Source: an uncultured Bacteroides sp.
GTDB taxonomy: Bacteria; Bacteroidota; Bacteroidia; Bacteroidales; Bacteroidaceae
Reading direction: 5' to 3'
Length of the DNA stretch: 64,000 bases
Assembly (NCBI RefSeq): GCF_963677945.1
Contig: NZ_OY782578.1
Span: forward strand, 2,447,258 to 2,511,257
Of this stretch, positions 9,778 to 18,984 are shown piece by piece. A model generated the notes under the pieces. The model was not told where the DNA came from, searched no databases, and saw nothing but the letters and a program-made list of their open reading frames with translations. The position numbers and the translations under genes were made by a program. The first letter of the stretch is position 1; each line of letters begins with the position of its first letter.

Positions 9778-9827
9778 AATATTGCCGTGTAACTTCAATA
9801 CAAAAGTTACACGGCAATATTTTTTTG
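9778..9827 (+). terminator. Strong Rho-independent terminator after the glucosaminidase gene
   Basis: A perfect 18-bp stem (AATATTGCCGTGTAACTT and its complement) around eight bases, directly followed by a T-run at 9820-9826. Confidence 0.88.
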
Positions 9828-10023
9828 ATTTTATACTCCATTAAATCTTCCTTATTTTAAGATTTAAAATCTAGTTTGTTGCCTATTCGGTATTCCTATA
9901 ACTTATAATAGTTTGATATTAAGATATATAAAAGTTCTACTTTGTTACCTTAGTTGTGATAATTTGTGTTTACTATTTTATATTTTTGTTTTCTAATGCA
10001 ATAATAACCGTCTAAAATAATAT

Positions 10024-10503
10024 ATGAGAAAGTTTAAAATGGTATTAATAATGTTGCTAATACCTTTCTTAATGGGAGGTAGTTGTGAAAATGATGACGA
10101 AAATTGTCATGATAGAATCGATTTTTTGAATAAAACAAGTCGTACATTATATGTAGGGAGTGAAGATAGCGCCATTCTTTTCAGGTACAATGGCAGTCCA
10201 TATTCTGATTGGTATAAAGCATTACCAAATGAAAAAAACAACACAGCATTGTTTAATGTTATGAGCGGTCGTTCATATTGTTATGAAAATACATTGAAAG
10301 ATACATTATATGTTTTTATTTTTGAAGAAGATGTATTAGCAAATCATTCATGGGCTGATGTTGTTGATAAGAACTTGGTACTTCAGCGTTATAATCTGAG
10401 TTTACAGGATTTGCAGCAATTAAATTGGCAAATTTCTTATCCACCTTCGGAACTAATGAAAGATATGAAGATGTATCCGCCTTTTCCGGAATCTATAAAG
10501 TAG
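10024..10503 (+). CDS. Hypothetical lipoprotein
   Basis: 159 residues, not recognised. The N-terminus is a lipoprotein signal ending GGSC (C21) followed by E-N-D-D-E, an acidic stretch that in Bacteroidetes tends to send lipoproteins to the cell surface. The mature part has two more cysteines and a segment starting NKTSRTLYVG. Only a short piece resembling its C-terminal end recurs at about 12600-12645, which shows it was part of the duplicated unit. It probably forms one cassette with the next gene, whose start is 81 bases away. TATTTTTG at about 9980 could be its -7 box. Confidence 0.7.
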   Translation: MRKFKMVLIMLLIPFLMGGSCENDDENCHDRIDFLNKTSRTLYVGSEDSAILFRYNGSPYSDWYKALPNEKNNTALFNVMSGRSYCYENTLKDTLYVFIFEEDVLANHSWADVVDKNLVLQRYNLSLQDLQQLNWQISYPPSELMKDMKMYPPFPESIK

Positions 10504-10583
10504 AAATATATGAGGAAATATGGCAAATATCCAATGACTGTGATATGGATCGGAATAAACAAGTAATTTGTAGCAATAATATT

Positions 10584-11333
10584 ATGACACGTATTTTTTT
10601 CTTTTCAATATTGATTTTCATGACGTTGCTTGTTTCTTGCAATAGACAAACAACAAACGAAAAGAATTTTGTTCAAGATTCGGGTTCTTCAGGAAAAGAT
10701 GATTTGACTAAATCTGACTTCGAAAAGTTTAAATCAAAATTTAAACCTCTAGTGATCTCTGACTTCTATAGAGCAGACTCCTCTATTTTAAATAATTACG
10801 TCACTTCTCCGGATGATAATTTTGTAGTAGTTGAAGAGAAATACAAGAAAGAGTTTCTACCCAATGTAGATACAACGTATATTTATTATGGGTATAAAAC
10901 CGAACTACCAAATAAATGTACAATATTGAAATTTATAAATCATTGTGGAAAGAAAACTCCTATTGATAGTTATGAAGTAATTGATACAACTTTTATTACC
11001 AATGTAATATATAATAATTCCGGAAAAATATTAGGGCTTTTTAGAACATTTGGCTCAAATTTAACTGGAGAACCACCAACCTATAGTATGAAAAGTTCTT
11101 TTGAATATAAACATGATAAATTAATTATCACTAATAATGAATATTCTACAGGAAAAAGCTATATGTATGCTGACCGTATTGTGGGTAATGATTCGCTTTA
11201 TCATGCAGATTTAATTGTTACCAAAATTCTCATAGATTATAATACCGGTAAGATTGAACTACTAAAAAAATCAAAAAAGAAAGCAATAGTTGCAGAATCG
11301 GCCTCTTCAATTTTTCTAAGACCTATGAACTAA
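10584..11333 (+). CDS. Hypothetical lipoprotein (intact copy of the duplicated pair)
   Basis: 249 residues starting at the ATG at 10584. The frame is open further upstream, to 10425 inside the previous gene, but only this start gives a lipoprotein signal (MTRIFFF...LLVSC, C19). The mature protein begins with a polar, Ser/Asp/Lys-rich linker and then a beta-rich region; no family is recognised. A paralogue with the same leader but two internal stops lies at 12725-13474. Identity is highest over the leader and first 60 or so codons and drops afterwards, though GSNLT, PPTY and EYSTG stay conserved. AT-richness and duplication mark this as accessory DNA. Confidence 0.75.
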   Translation: MTRIFFFSILIFMTLLVSCNRQTTNEKNFVQDSGSSGKDDLTKSDFEKFKSKFKPLVISDFYRADSSILNNYVTSPDDNFVVVEEKYKKEFLPNVDTTYIYYGYKTELPNKCTILKFINHCGKKTPIDSYEVIDTTFITNVIYNNSGKILGLFRTFGSNLTGEPPTYSMKSSFEYKHDKLIITNNEYSTGKSYMYADRIVGNDSLYHADLIVTKILIDYNTGKIELLKKSKKKAIVAESASSIFLRPMN

Positions 11334-11478
11334 AAAGTTATTGATACTACTTTCATTGCTCATAGATGTTGGATAGTTGTAAAGTGTACAGGTTGTATTT
11401 AGTTTAAATAGAAAGATATAAAAAATAGGCAAAAGCAGATTCAAGATAAACCATAAAAACAAATTTAGAAAACATATT

Positions 11479-11923
11479 ATGCTAAAAAGAAATGTAAGGC
11501 TGTACTTGTTTTGTTCATTCACAAAATGATGATAAACATGCTATAGTATTACTCAAAGAATTTTATTTAGCGTACAATTCTGTATGTGCTAAAAAAAATG
11601 AACCGTACGACTTAATAAAGCAATTTGATTCTCTAAAACGGAAATATTGCTTACAGAGTTTCCAAAAGGAGCTTAAGAAAATGTTTAAGATACATGGCTT
11701 AGATCATGATATTTTGATTAATGATGTTTATACTGAAGATTTAAAATCATTAAAAACAATATCTGTGACTAAAGATGATACAATGAAGAATTGCTATTAT
11801 GTTTCATATATTGCTGTCGTTACTGGCATGGGAAACAAGATAACTAATGAAAAAGTGCAAATCCATTTAGTTGTCATTAAGGAGAATGGACTTTTAAAAA
11901 TAGATAATGTACTTGATAATTAG
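11479..11923 (+). pseudogene. Frameshifted remnant of a small secreted protein (possibly DUF3828-like)
   Basis: The ATG at 11479 opens a short frame with a hydrophobic leader (MLKRNVRLYLFCSF) that stops at about 11527. A different frame, open from 11498 to 11923 without an upstream ATG, continues with QNDDKHAIVLLKEFYLAYNSV and runs to a normal end. One frameshift near 11500-11520 would join leader and body into a protein of about 147 residues. The body recalls DUF3828-type secreted proteins (recollection, not a search). An internal ATG at 11681 would give an 80-residue fragment that lacks the leader. Whether the shift is real or a sequencing error cannot be seen here. Confidence 0.55.
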
Positions 11924-12107
11924 CAGAATACCAAGCTGTATAATGTTCATATTTTATAAATATAATTCATTTATAAAGAAAGAGCATGGCAGCATCAAAA
12001 TATATAAGGTAGAATGATGATAATATTTTATATTTAATTTAAATAACTAGACAAATAAGGATTTATTCGAGCCAATATCTTTATTAAATATCATAAATGA
12101 AAGAATC

Positions 12108-12551
12108 ATGAAATATCTAATATCAATATTTATTATGTTGTCTTTAGGCATAAACTTGTTTGGACAGGAACAAAACTCAGAGGATGATACGAAAAAAGTT
12201 ATGAACCAATCTAATAGTATAGGAGTCGATAATAATCCATTATTGAATGACTATGAAAGTGCATACATTAATATGATTTTAAAAAAATCTCGGAAAGGCT
12301 TTGATTTTAAGGACAAGAAAGTCGGTTTTATTACAGGGAGTAGTGGAAAAACAATAAGTAATAAAAAAAACTATTTCAATATGCAAAAGAAATCTCTTGA
12401 AAACAAAAACGTTCCTTGTGATAATGGTATTTTGTACATCTTTGATGAAAACCAAAAAAAAGAATCCGGCGGTTATGATGCAGCTATTGTTTTTTGGAGC
12501 AAAGTTTTGATACCCACAAAGGATGTTGTAAAGCGATTGAAAGACAAGTAA
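12108..12551 (+). CDS. Hypothetical secreted protein
   Basis: 147 residues, not recognised. A signal peptide is clear (MKYLISIFIMLSLGINLFGQE). The mature protein is Lys/Asn-rich and low in structure signals at its start; it contains KVGFITGSSGKTISNKKNYF and ends in a charged stretch. It sits between the frameshifted remnant and the decayed lipoprotein copy, in very AT-rich DNA. No paralogue is seen in the window. It may be a small accessory protein of the same cassette. Confidence 0.6.
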   Translation: MKYLISIFIMLSLGINLFGQEQNSEDDTKKVMNQSNSIGVDNNPLLNDYESAYINMILKKSRKGFDFKDKKVGFITGSSGKTISNKKNYFNMQKKSLENKNVPCDNGILYIFDENQKKESGGYDAAIVFWSKVLIPTKDVVKRLKDK

Positions 12552-12724
12552 TCCGGTCTTTTTCTGGTGTTTTATCGTAATACCGGCCATACATCACCAA
12601 ATGAAGTTCGGATTTGTCCGCCTTTGCTGGAACCTATAAAGTAATAGTGTATGAGGAAATATGGCAAATATCCAATGACTGTAATATGAATAGGAATAAA
12701 CAAGTAAATTGTAACAATAATATT

Positions 12725-13474
12725 ATGAAACGTATTTTTTTCTTTTCAATACTGATTTTCATGACGTTGCTTGTTTCTTGCAATAGATAAACAACAAACG
12801 AAAAGAATTTTGTTCAAGGTACTGTCTCTTCAGGAAAAGGTGATTTGACTAAATCTGACTTCGATAAGTTTAAATCAAAATTTAAACCGCTGGATATTAA
12901 AGATCTTTCATCGCTAGCTGCTTTTTTGAGCACCTATCTAATATCATCAGATAAGTGCTTTGAAGTAGTAGAAAATAATTTTAAATAAGTATATCTTCAA
13001 GGAGTAGATACATCTCTTATTTATTATGGTTATAAAATAGAATTGCCCAATAAAAGCTCTATATTGACATTCTTAAATCATTGTAGTACTAAAACAGCTA
13101 TTGATGCCCCAGAAGTTATAGATACAACATTTGTAACAATGGTATTTTATAATGCCTCAGGTAATAGATTGGGCAACCTTAGACTTTTTGGCTCAAATCT
13201 AACCAGAACACCACCTACTTATAATATGATGAGTACATTCAAATTCAAGAAAGATGGATTAGTGATATGTAATTATGAGTATTCGACCGGCAATAACTAT
13301 AATGATGTTGTACATTCAAATAAAGACTCAATTTATAAAGCTAGTTTGACATCTACATCATTCTATATAGATTATCATACGAATAAAATAATTCTAGTGA
13401 ACAAGAAAAAACAAAAAGCTGAAGTTATTGAGTCTTCTAATGAATCTGGTTTGATATACTTAAAACCTCGTTAA
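12725..13474 (+). pseudogene. Decayed paralogue of the lipoprotein at 10584-11333, two in-frame stops
   Basis: Begins with an almost identical leader (MKRIFFF...LLVSCNR). TAA at 12788-12790 replaces the CAA of the intact copy right after the lipid cysteine, and a second TAA lies at 12986-12988. All three open pieces are in one frame, so there is no frameshift; the last piece (from 13043) still reads for 143 residues to a C-terminus that matches the intact gene in GSNLT, PPTY and EYSTG. The DNA from about 12640 to 12890 is nearly identical to 10505-10755, then the copies diverge. The upstream 80 bases also match the end of the gene at 10024-10503. Confidence 0.8.
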
Positions 13475-13632
13475 AATTTCTCTGATATCAAATGTTATCA
13501 GTCATAATTTGATCCATTCAGATGGATTTATCAAGGAACTGATTATAGACTTAGGAACATTAGCATTCAACATGAATCTGTTTAATCCAAAAGAAAGCAT
13601 AAACTAATGATTTATTCAGGTTTGCTTAATCC

Positions 13633-13694
13633 AAACATGTACAAGATTGTGCTCAATCATGTACATGATTGGGAATAAACATGTACATGTTTAT
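13633..13694. repeat. Cluster of CATGTACATG palindromes
   Basis: Three related sites within 62 bases: a half-conserved AAACATGTACAAGATT (13633-13648), a perfect 16-bp palindrome AATCATGTACATGATT (13655-13670) and a perfect 20-bp palindrome centred on CATGTACATG (13675-13694). Spacing between the site centres is about 22 bases, two helical turns, which suits cooperative binding of a dimeric regulator (inference). Confidence 0.7.
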
Positions 13695-13943
13695 CTCAAC
13701 CTCCCGCCAATAAATTACTAATTACCCTTTTGTTATTAAGTACTTTCAGGGCTGAATGGCAGTAATCCATATCGTTTTATATAGTAATTTCCAGCTAAGC
13801 ACTTTTCTGAAGAATAAACATGTTTGATTGTCAGTTAGGTATGTCTTGGTTTGAACTTAGAATACCACATTCTTGTTGGATTATAAACTGCAGTCATTTT
13901 GATTATTTTTAAATGCCTGATAATATGAGTCTTATAAAATAGT

Positions 13944-14082
13944 AGGTGGCACAGGTGGCAGAGAAATAATACTTTTTCCGGTTCTGAAAATTATTTTTTG
14001 AAAATTATGCAATTTGCAGAATTTTCAAAATTTTATTTCTGGAAACCAAAAAAGCTCTTTTTTACTGCCACCTGTGCCACCT
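13944..14082. repeat. 139-bp imperfect palindrome with perfect 18-bp ends
   Basis: AGGTGGCACAGGTGGCAG at 13944-13961 is exactly complementary to 14065-14082. The inner arms are also related: read inward from each end, both contain an A-rich run, CTTTTT, a GGTT element, then TTTTGAAAATT and TGCAA close to the centre. The element can fold into one long stem or two alternative arms, and looks like a small mobile or repeated element, without any coding capacity. Confidence 0.7.
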
Positions 14083-14222
14083 CTTTAAAGATAAGGTATT
14101 GATAATCAGTATTGATAAAATTGTAATCTAGCATAATATTGCTTTAGTATGCTAGAAATATCAGAATATTTGTGTTCATAAAGATAAGGCTATCTGTACT
14201 ATCTTCAATTTATGAAACGGAC

Positions 14223-14248
14223 AGAGTGTTCATTATCGAACACTCTGC
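14223..14248. promoter_or_regulatory. Inverted repeat upstream of the efflux operon, possible activator site
   Basis: Perfect 10-bp arms CAGAGTGTTC and GAACACTCTG around six bases, about 65 bp before the sigma-54-like promoter. The layout fits an upstream site for the NtrC-type regulator encoded in the operon. A hairpin terminator role is possible but there is no long T-run behind it. Confidence 0.5.
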
Positions 14249-14286
14249 TTTATACATATTATCTCATTATTAGATAGTTAGCACTT

Positions 14287-14302
14287 TGGCACGTACTTTG
14301 AC
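14287..14302 (+). promoter_or_regulatory. Sigma-54-like promoter of the efflux operon
   Basis: TGGCACG, four bases, then TTGAC: the -24 element is a perfect match to the sigma-54 consensus TGGCACGnnnnTTGC, and the -12 element differs only in its last base (TTGA for TTGC). It lies 37 bases before the first start codon, and the operon encodes its own sigma-54 activator. Confidence 0.65.
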
Positions 14303-14338
14303 TACTATGTTCATATAAAATGTAAACATTCGTATTTT

Positions 14339-15583
14339 ATGGACAGAGAAATTCCAAAAGATGTTCAGCTTAAAGAACGTAGAAAGAAAATAATCAAGTT
14401 TTCCTTAATCGGAATAGTTTCAGTAATTCTAGTTGTTGCTTTAATCTCTTTTATGCGAGCAGGAGTCGATAGAAAAGATTTGGTCTTTTCTAAAGTAGAA
14501 AAGGGAACTATAGAAGTGTCTGTGAGTGCTTCGGGTAAAGTGGTTCCGGCATTCGAAGAGATTATTAATTCTCCAATCAACTCCAGAATTCTTGAAGTCT
14601 ATAAAAAGGGGGGCGATTCTGTAGATGTAGGTACACCTATCCTGAAGCTCGATCTTCAAAGTGCAGAAACAGATTATAATAAACTTCTGGATGAAGAACA
14701 GATGCGTAAGTATAAGCTGGAACAACTGAAGGTTAATAATAAAACTAAGCTTAGTGATATGAACATGCAGATAAAAGTATCTGCCATGAAACTCAGCCGC
14801 ATGAAGGTGGAACTTCGTAATGAGCATTATCTGGATAGTCTGGGTGCCGGCACAACCGATAAAGTAAAACAAGCCGAACTTAGCTATAATGTTGCTAAGT
14901 TGGAACTTGAACAACTGAAACAACAATATAACAATGAATGTCAGATTGCGGCTGCCGAATTGAAAGTTCAGCAGCTCGATTTCAATATCTTCCGTAAATC
15001 ACTGGCCGAAACAAAACGTGTTCTTGATGATGCACGGATTCGTTCTCCACGAAAAGCCATTCTTACTTTTATCAATAATCAAATTGGAGCTCAGATTTCT
15101 CAAGGCGGACAGGTGGCTATAATATCAGATCTTTCTCATTTTAAAGTAGAAGGTGAGATTGCCGATACTTACAGTGACCGGGTAAGCGCCGGAGGAAAAG
15201 TTATTGTAAAGATTGGAAGCGAACAACTTGAAGGAACTGTGAGCAGTGTTACTCCACTGTCCAAAAATGGTGTTATTTCTTTTACTGTACAGTTGAAGAA
15301 CGATCATAGCCCACGCCTGCGCTCCGGACTAAAGACTGACGTATATATAATGAATGCTGTAAAGGAAAACGTATTGCGCATTGCCAATGGTTCTTATTAC
15401 GCCGGAGCCGGTGAGTACTACTTGTTTGTACAAAACGGAAACAACCTGATGAAGCGTAAAGTTCGCCTGGGGGATAGCAATTTTCAATATGTAGAGGTTA
15501 TATCCGGATTACAACCGGGCGACCAGATAGTGGTTAGCGATATGACAAATTACAAGAATAGATCTAAACTGAAGATTAAATAA
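14339..15583 (+). CDS. HlyD-type periplasmic adaptor subunit of a MacAB-like exporter
   Basis: 414 residues. One N-terminal membrane segment (about residues 20-42, IIKFSLIGIVSVILVVALISF) anchors it in the inner membrane. A biotinyl-lipoyl half (about 60-105), a long coiled-coil hairpin rich in Leu/Lys/Glu (about 110-225), the returning lipoyl half with beta-barrel, and a C-terminal membrane-proximal domain follow in the order usual for MacA/HlyD proteins. It would link the inner-membrane permeases to the TolC protein of the same operon. First gene after the sigma-54-like promoter. Confidence 0.9.
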   Translation: MDREIPKDVQLKERRKKIIKFSLIGIVSVILVVALISFMRAGVDRKDLVFSKVEKGTIEVSVSASGKVVPAFEEIINSPINSRILEVYKKGGDSVDVGTPILKLDLQSAETDYNKLLDEEQMRKYKLEQLKVNNKTKLSDMNMQIKVSAMKLSRMKVELRNEHYLDSLGAGTTDKVKQAELSYNVAKLELEQLKQQYNNECQIAAAELKVQQLDFNIFRKSLAETKRVLDDARIRSPRKAILTFINNQIGAQISQGGQVAIISDLSHFKVEGEIADTYSDRVSAGGKVIVKIGSEQLEGTVSSVTPLSKNGVISFTVQLKNDHSPRLRSGLKTDVYIMNAVKENVLRIANGSYYAGAGEYYLFVQNGNNLMKRKVRLGDSNFQYVEVISGLQPGDQIVVSDMTNYKNRSKLKIK

Positions 15584-15604
15584 GAAATTAAAATACTTAC
15601 AATT

Positions 15605-16270
15605 ATGATTAAGCTTACAGAATTAAACAAGATTTATCGTACAGATGAGATTGAAACAATAGCTTTGGAGAATGTAAACCTGGAAGTTCAAAAAGGTGAG
15701 TTCTTAAGTATAATGGGACCTTCGGGCTGTGGAAAGTCTACTTTGCTAAATATTATGGGGTTGCTTGATGCGCCAACATCTGGTAAGATAGAGATAAATG
15801 GTATTCAAACCATAAATATGAAAGATAAAGAACTGGCTCAGTTTCGTAATCAGAAATTAGGATTTGTGTTTCAGAGTTTTCACTTAATCAATTCATTAAA
15901 CGTAATTGATAATGTTGAACTTCCATTACTTTATCGCAAGGTATCCTCATCCGAAAGAAGAAAAAGAGCACAGGAGGTATTGGAGAAAGTAGGCTTAAGT
16001 CACCGTATGCGTCATTTCCCAACTCAGTTATCAGGTGGTCAGTGTCAGCGTGTAGCAATAGCTCGTGCCATTATTGGTAATCCGGATATTATTCTTGCTG
16101 ATGAGCCTACCGGTAATCTGGATTCAAAAATGGGGGCAGAGGTTATGGATATTCTGCATAAACTTAATAAAGAAGACGGACGCACCATTGTAATGGTTAC
16201 ACACGATGAACGTCAGGCAAAACAAACTGCACGTACTGTTCGCTTCTTTGACGGACGACAAATACAATAA
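15605..16270 (+). CDS. ABC transporter ATPase, MacB/LolD type
   Basis: 221-residue nucleotide-binding subunit. Walker [10 protein letters not shown] (38-46), signature LSGGQ followed by CQRVAIARA, and Walker [13 protein letters not shown] are all intact, as is the switch histidine in VTHDERQ. The [15 protein letters not shown] segment is typical of the MacB/LolD/FtsE subgroup, which pairs with FtsX-fold permeases; two of those follow directly. It powers export or extraction by the operon's transporter. Confidence 0.95.
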   Translation: MIKLTELNKIYRTDEIETIALENVNLEVQKGEFLSIMGPSGCGKSTLLNIMGLLDAPTSGKIEINGIQTINMKDKELAQFRNQKLGFVFQSFHLINSLNVIDNVELPLLYRKVSSSERRKRAQEVLEKVGLSHRMRHFPTQLSGGQCQRVAIARAIIGNPDIILADEPTGNLDSKMGAEVMDILHKLNKEDGRTIVMVTHDERQAKQTARTVRFFDGRQIQ

Positions 16271-16326
16271 TCAGCTGGTTTTCTGAAGAGCTTAATGTGT
16301 ATTATTAATCAATAACAGGTAATAGA

Positions 16327-17613
16327 ATGTATAAACAATATTTAAATCAGACATTGCACTTGCTGAAGGAGAATAAACTGCTTAGTGCAATCTCTATTAT
16401 AGGAACAGCCCTTGCCATATCGATGATAATGGTTATTGTAATTGTATATGAGGTAAAGACGGCTAATTATGAACCGGAAACTCACCGCGACAGAATGCTG
16501 ACTGTAAAATGGGCGGGGGCTGCTACAAAGGGGCATCCTGACTGGAGTTCTAATTCGATGATGTCACTAAAAGTAATTAAACAATGTTTTTATCCGTTGA
16601 GTAATGTGGAAGCTGTTACCGGAGTAATGCCTTTTCAACAGAAGTTGGCGAGTATTCCCGGTGGAGCAATAAACTCTAAATGTGATGTAAGTTATACAGA
16701 TGCTGCATTTTGGAAAGTTTTTGGTTTTTCTTTCTTGAAAGGGGCTCCTTATGTAAAGGAAGAATTTGAAAGTGGAATAAGAAAAGCCGTTATTTCTGAA
16801 GATGTTGCGCGCCGTTTGTATGGCACTATTGATGTTGTGGGAAAGACAATCTGCCTTAGTTACCAGAATTATTCTATTTGTGGAGTTGTGAAAAATGTCT
16901 CAACTCTGGCTGAAGCTGCTTATGCTCAGGTATGGGCTCCCTATACAACAAATAATCAATCAGAAAATCTTCAATTCTGTGAAGATCTTCTAGGTGTTTT
17001 CAGGTGTTATATTCTTGCTCATAATAATACAGATTTTGATGATATAAGAAATCAGGTTAATCGTAATGTAAGTGTTTTAAATGCCTCTCAAAAAGAACAG
17101 AATTTAGTATTGCGTGGTCAGCCCGATTCTCAGTTTGTGCAAATGACACGTAAATGGGCAAATGAAGATGCAAAGGTTAAAGATACCGTGATTCAATATT
17201 CAATTGTACTTACTCTTTTATTACTTGTTCCAGCTATTAACTTATCTGGAATGACACATTCGCGAATGAAAAAGCGTATGTCTGAAATTGGAGTCCGGAA
17301 AGCTTTCGGAGCTAGCCGAAAAGAACTTCTTGGACAGGTTTTATATGAGAATTTGGTGTATACTATCCTGGGTGGAATATTCGGTCTTATTCTATCATAT
17401 CTGTCGGTAATCTTAATGAAAGCCATGTTGCTGAATAATCTCATGGCTGGTTATTTGTCAGGTGCTTCATCGCTTAATGTTTCTATGCTGCTTCAGCCAT
17501 CGGTTTTTCTCTATGCATTTATATTCTGTTTATTACTAAATCTTATGAGTGCTGGTATTCCTGCCTGGAAAGCTTCAAGAATTAAAATTGTTAATGCTCT
17601 AAATGATAAATAA
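16327..17613 (+). CDS. ABC transporter permease, MacB_PCD/FtsX type (first of two)
   Basis: 428 residues. One N-terminal helix (about 20-42) is followed by a periplasmic MacB-PCD domain of about 250 residues and three C-terminal helices (about 290-415) that make the FtsX fold, with KRMSEIGVRKAFGASR in the cytoplasmic loop, the usual coupling segment of this family. It overlaps the next permease gene by 11 bases, which suggests translational coupling and a heterodimeric permease. Confidence 0.92.
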   Translation: MYKQYLNQTLHLLKENKLLSAISIIGTALAISMIMVIVIVYEVKTANYEPETHRDRMLTVKWAGAATKGHPDWSSNSMMSLKVIKQCFYPLSNVEAVTGVMPFQQKLASIPGGAINSKCDVSYTDAAFWKVFGFSFLKGAPYVKEEFESGIRKAVISEDVARRLYGTIDVVGKTICLSYQNYSICGVVKNVSTLAEAAYAQVWAPYTTNNQSENLQFCEDLLGVFRCYILAHNNTDFDDIRNQVNRNVSVLNASQKEQNLVLRGQPDSQFVQMTRKWANEDAKVKDTVIQYSIVLTLLLLVPAINLSGMTHSRMKKRMSEIGVRKAFGASRKELLGQVLYENLVYTILGGIFGLILSYLSVILMKAMLLNNLMAGYLSGASSLNVSMLLQPSVFLYAFIFCLLLNLMSAGIPAWKASRIKIVNALNDK

Positions 17614-18871
17614 GATGATTAAACATGTTCTAAAACAAATATGGACTCAACGATTATCCAATTCATGGTTATGGATCGAATTATTCTTAGTCTCGGTATT
17701 TCTGTGGTTTATTGTTGATTATATTTATGTGATTGCAAATATTTATACTACTCCTACAGGATATAATATTGAGCATACATATCAGGTTTCTTTAGACCAG
17801 CTATTGCCGGGCAGTGATGATTATATTTCTCCGGAAAAGAAAAAAACGACTCTTGGCGAAGATTTGCTTACAGCTGTAAATCGTATCCGAAATTATCCGG
17901 GAATTGAAGCTGTATGTTTATCTCAACACGGAATTCCATACAGTGGGGGCAATGCATATAATAATTTTGTGCTTGACACTGTAGATGTTAATATGCAGAA
18001 GCGCTTAGTTACACCTGATTTCTTTCGTGTATTCAGGATAACAAATCCTGAAGGAAAAGTTGATCCTTTGGTGATTGCTTTAAAAAATGAAAATTCATGT
18101 GTCGTATCAACAGAGGCAGAAGAGCGATATCTAAAGAGTGGACGTCCGTTAATTGGAGCAACATTGAATGGTGCTGATTCGTCGAAAGTTAAATTGTATG
18201 GCATCTGCTCATCTATTCGTTATAGTGAGTTTTCCAGAAAGAAGGCTAATATATTTATAAAAGTCTCAGATGCAGAAATAGCAAAAGATAATACTTCCAA
18301 TTTAATTGCCGGAGTAGAAATTTCATTCAGAGTTTCTCCTGATGCCGATCACGATTTTGTATCTCATTTCAAGAATGACATGGCAAAACAATTGAAAATA
18401 GACAATCTTTTCTTGCTTGATGTTAAACCAATGTCGGATGTTCGCAATACTTTCTTTCTGGCAACCGGAGATTTTAACGAATTGAATACTCGCTTAGTTG
18501 TAGTTGGCTTTCTGCTTTTAAATATCTTCCTCGGCATAATCGGAACATTTTGGTTTCGTACGGCTTATAGAAAAGCCGAAATGGGGCTGCGATTGGCTGT
18601 TGGTTCTACACGTACCAGTTTATTCAGAATACTTATTGCCGAAGGAGTGATATTGCTTACACTTGCCATTATTCCTGCAGGCGTTATATCTTTTAATATT
18701 GGTATAGCCGACTTGGTAGATGTAAACAGAATGGACTTTACGTTTGTGCGGTTCATCTGTGGAATGCTCATAACTTATTTACTAATGGCATTCATGATAA
18801 TACTTGGTATCTGGTATCCGGCTAGTCAGGCTATGAAGATACAACCGGCGGAAGTTCTTCACGAACAGTAA
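17603..18871 (+). CDS. ABC transporter permease, FtsX type (second of two)
   Basis: 422 residues with the same layout as its neighbour: N-terminal helix (about 22-48), periplasmic domain, three C-terminal helices, and a coupling loop YRKAEMGLRLAVGSTR. The two permeases differ strongly in sequence, so they probably act as a heterodimer on the single ATPase. Related adaptor-ATPase-two-permease-TolC sets in Bacteroidetes are usually annotated as antimicrobial or macrolide export; the real substrate is unknown. Confidence 0.92.
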   Translation: MINKMIKHVLKQIWTQRLSNSWLWIELFLVSVFLWFIVDYIYVIANIYTTPTGYNIEHTYQVSLDQLLPGSDDYISPEKKKTTLGEDLLTAVNRIRNYPGIEAVCLSQHGIPYSGGNAYNNFVLDTVDVNMQKRLVTPDFFRVFRITNPEGKVDPLVIALKNENSCVVSTEAEERYLKSGRPLIGATLNGADSSKVKLYGICSSIRYSEFSRKKANIFIKVSDAEIAKDNTSNLIAGVEISFRVSPDADHDFVSHFKNDMAKQLKIDNLFLLDVKPMSDVRNTFFLATGDFNELNTRLVVVGFLLLNIFLGIIGTFWFRTAYRKAEMGLRLAVGSTRTSLFRILIAEGVILLTLAIIPAGVISFNIGIADLVDVNRMDFTFVRFICGMLITYLLMAFMIILGIWYPASQAMKIQPAEVLHEQ

Positions 18872-18984
18872 ATTGCTGGCTGAAGAATTTAAAAATGTAA
18901 CGAAAGGTTTTTGCACTCTTGTACTAATGAATGCAATTCTTCTGTACAAGACTAAAATGAAGTTCGGTTTAATAATTTAAATAT

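Larger units (their letters stand above)
13475..14338. other. Gene-free accessory spacer with palindromes
   Basis: About 860 bp with no convincing coding frame on either strand. It holds a cluster of CATGTACATG palindromes (13633-13694), a 139-bp imperfect palindrome (13944-14082), a 10-bp inverted repeat (14223-14248) and the sigma-54-like promoter of the efflux operon. Confidence 0.7.

Noticed and set aside
12725-13474. Stop-codon readthrough or recoding in the decayed lipoprotein copy
   Set aside because: Both stops are TAA, the strongest terminator, with no hairpin or special context behind them; simple decay is more economical.
13633-13694. CRISPR array
   Set aside because: The repeats are palindromes of 16-20 bp with spacers of under 10 bp and no cas genes nearby; not a CRISPR array.
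18918-18950. Internal promoter or operator before tolC
   Set aside because: A 7-bp inverted repeat (CTTGTAC/GTACAAG) is present, but without -33/-7 or sigma-54 elements; too short to claim.
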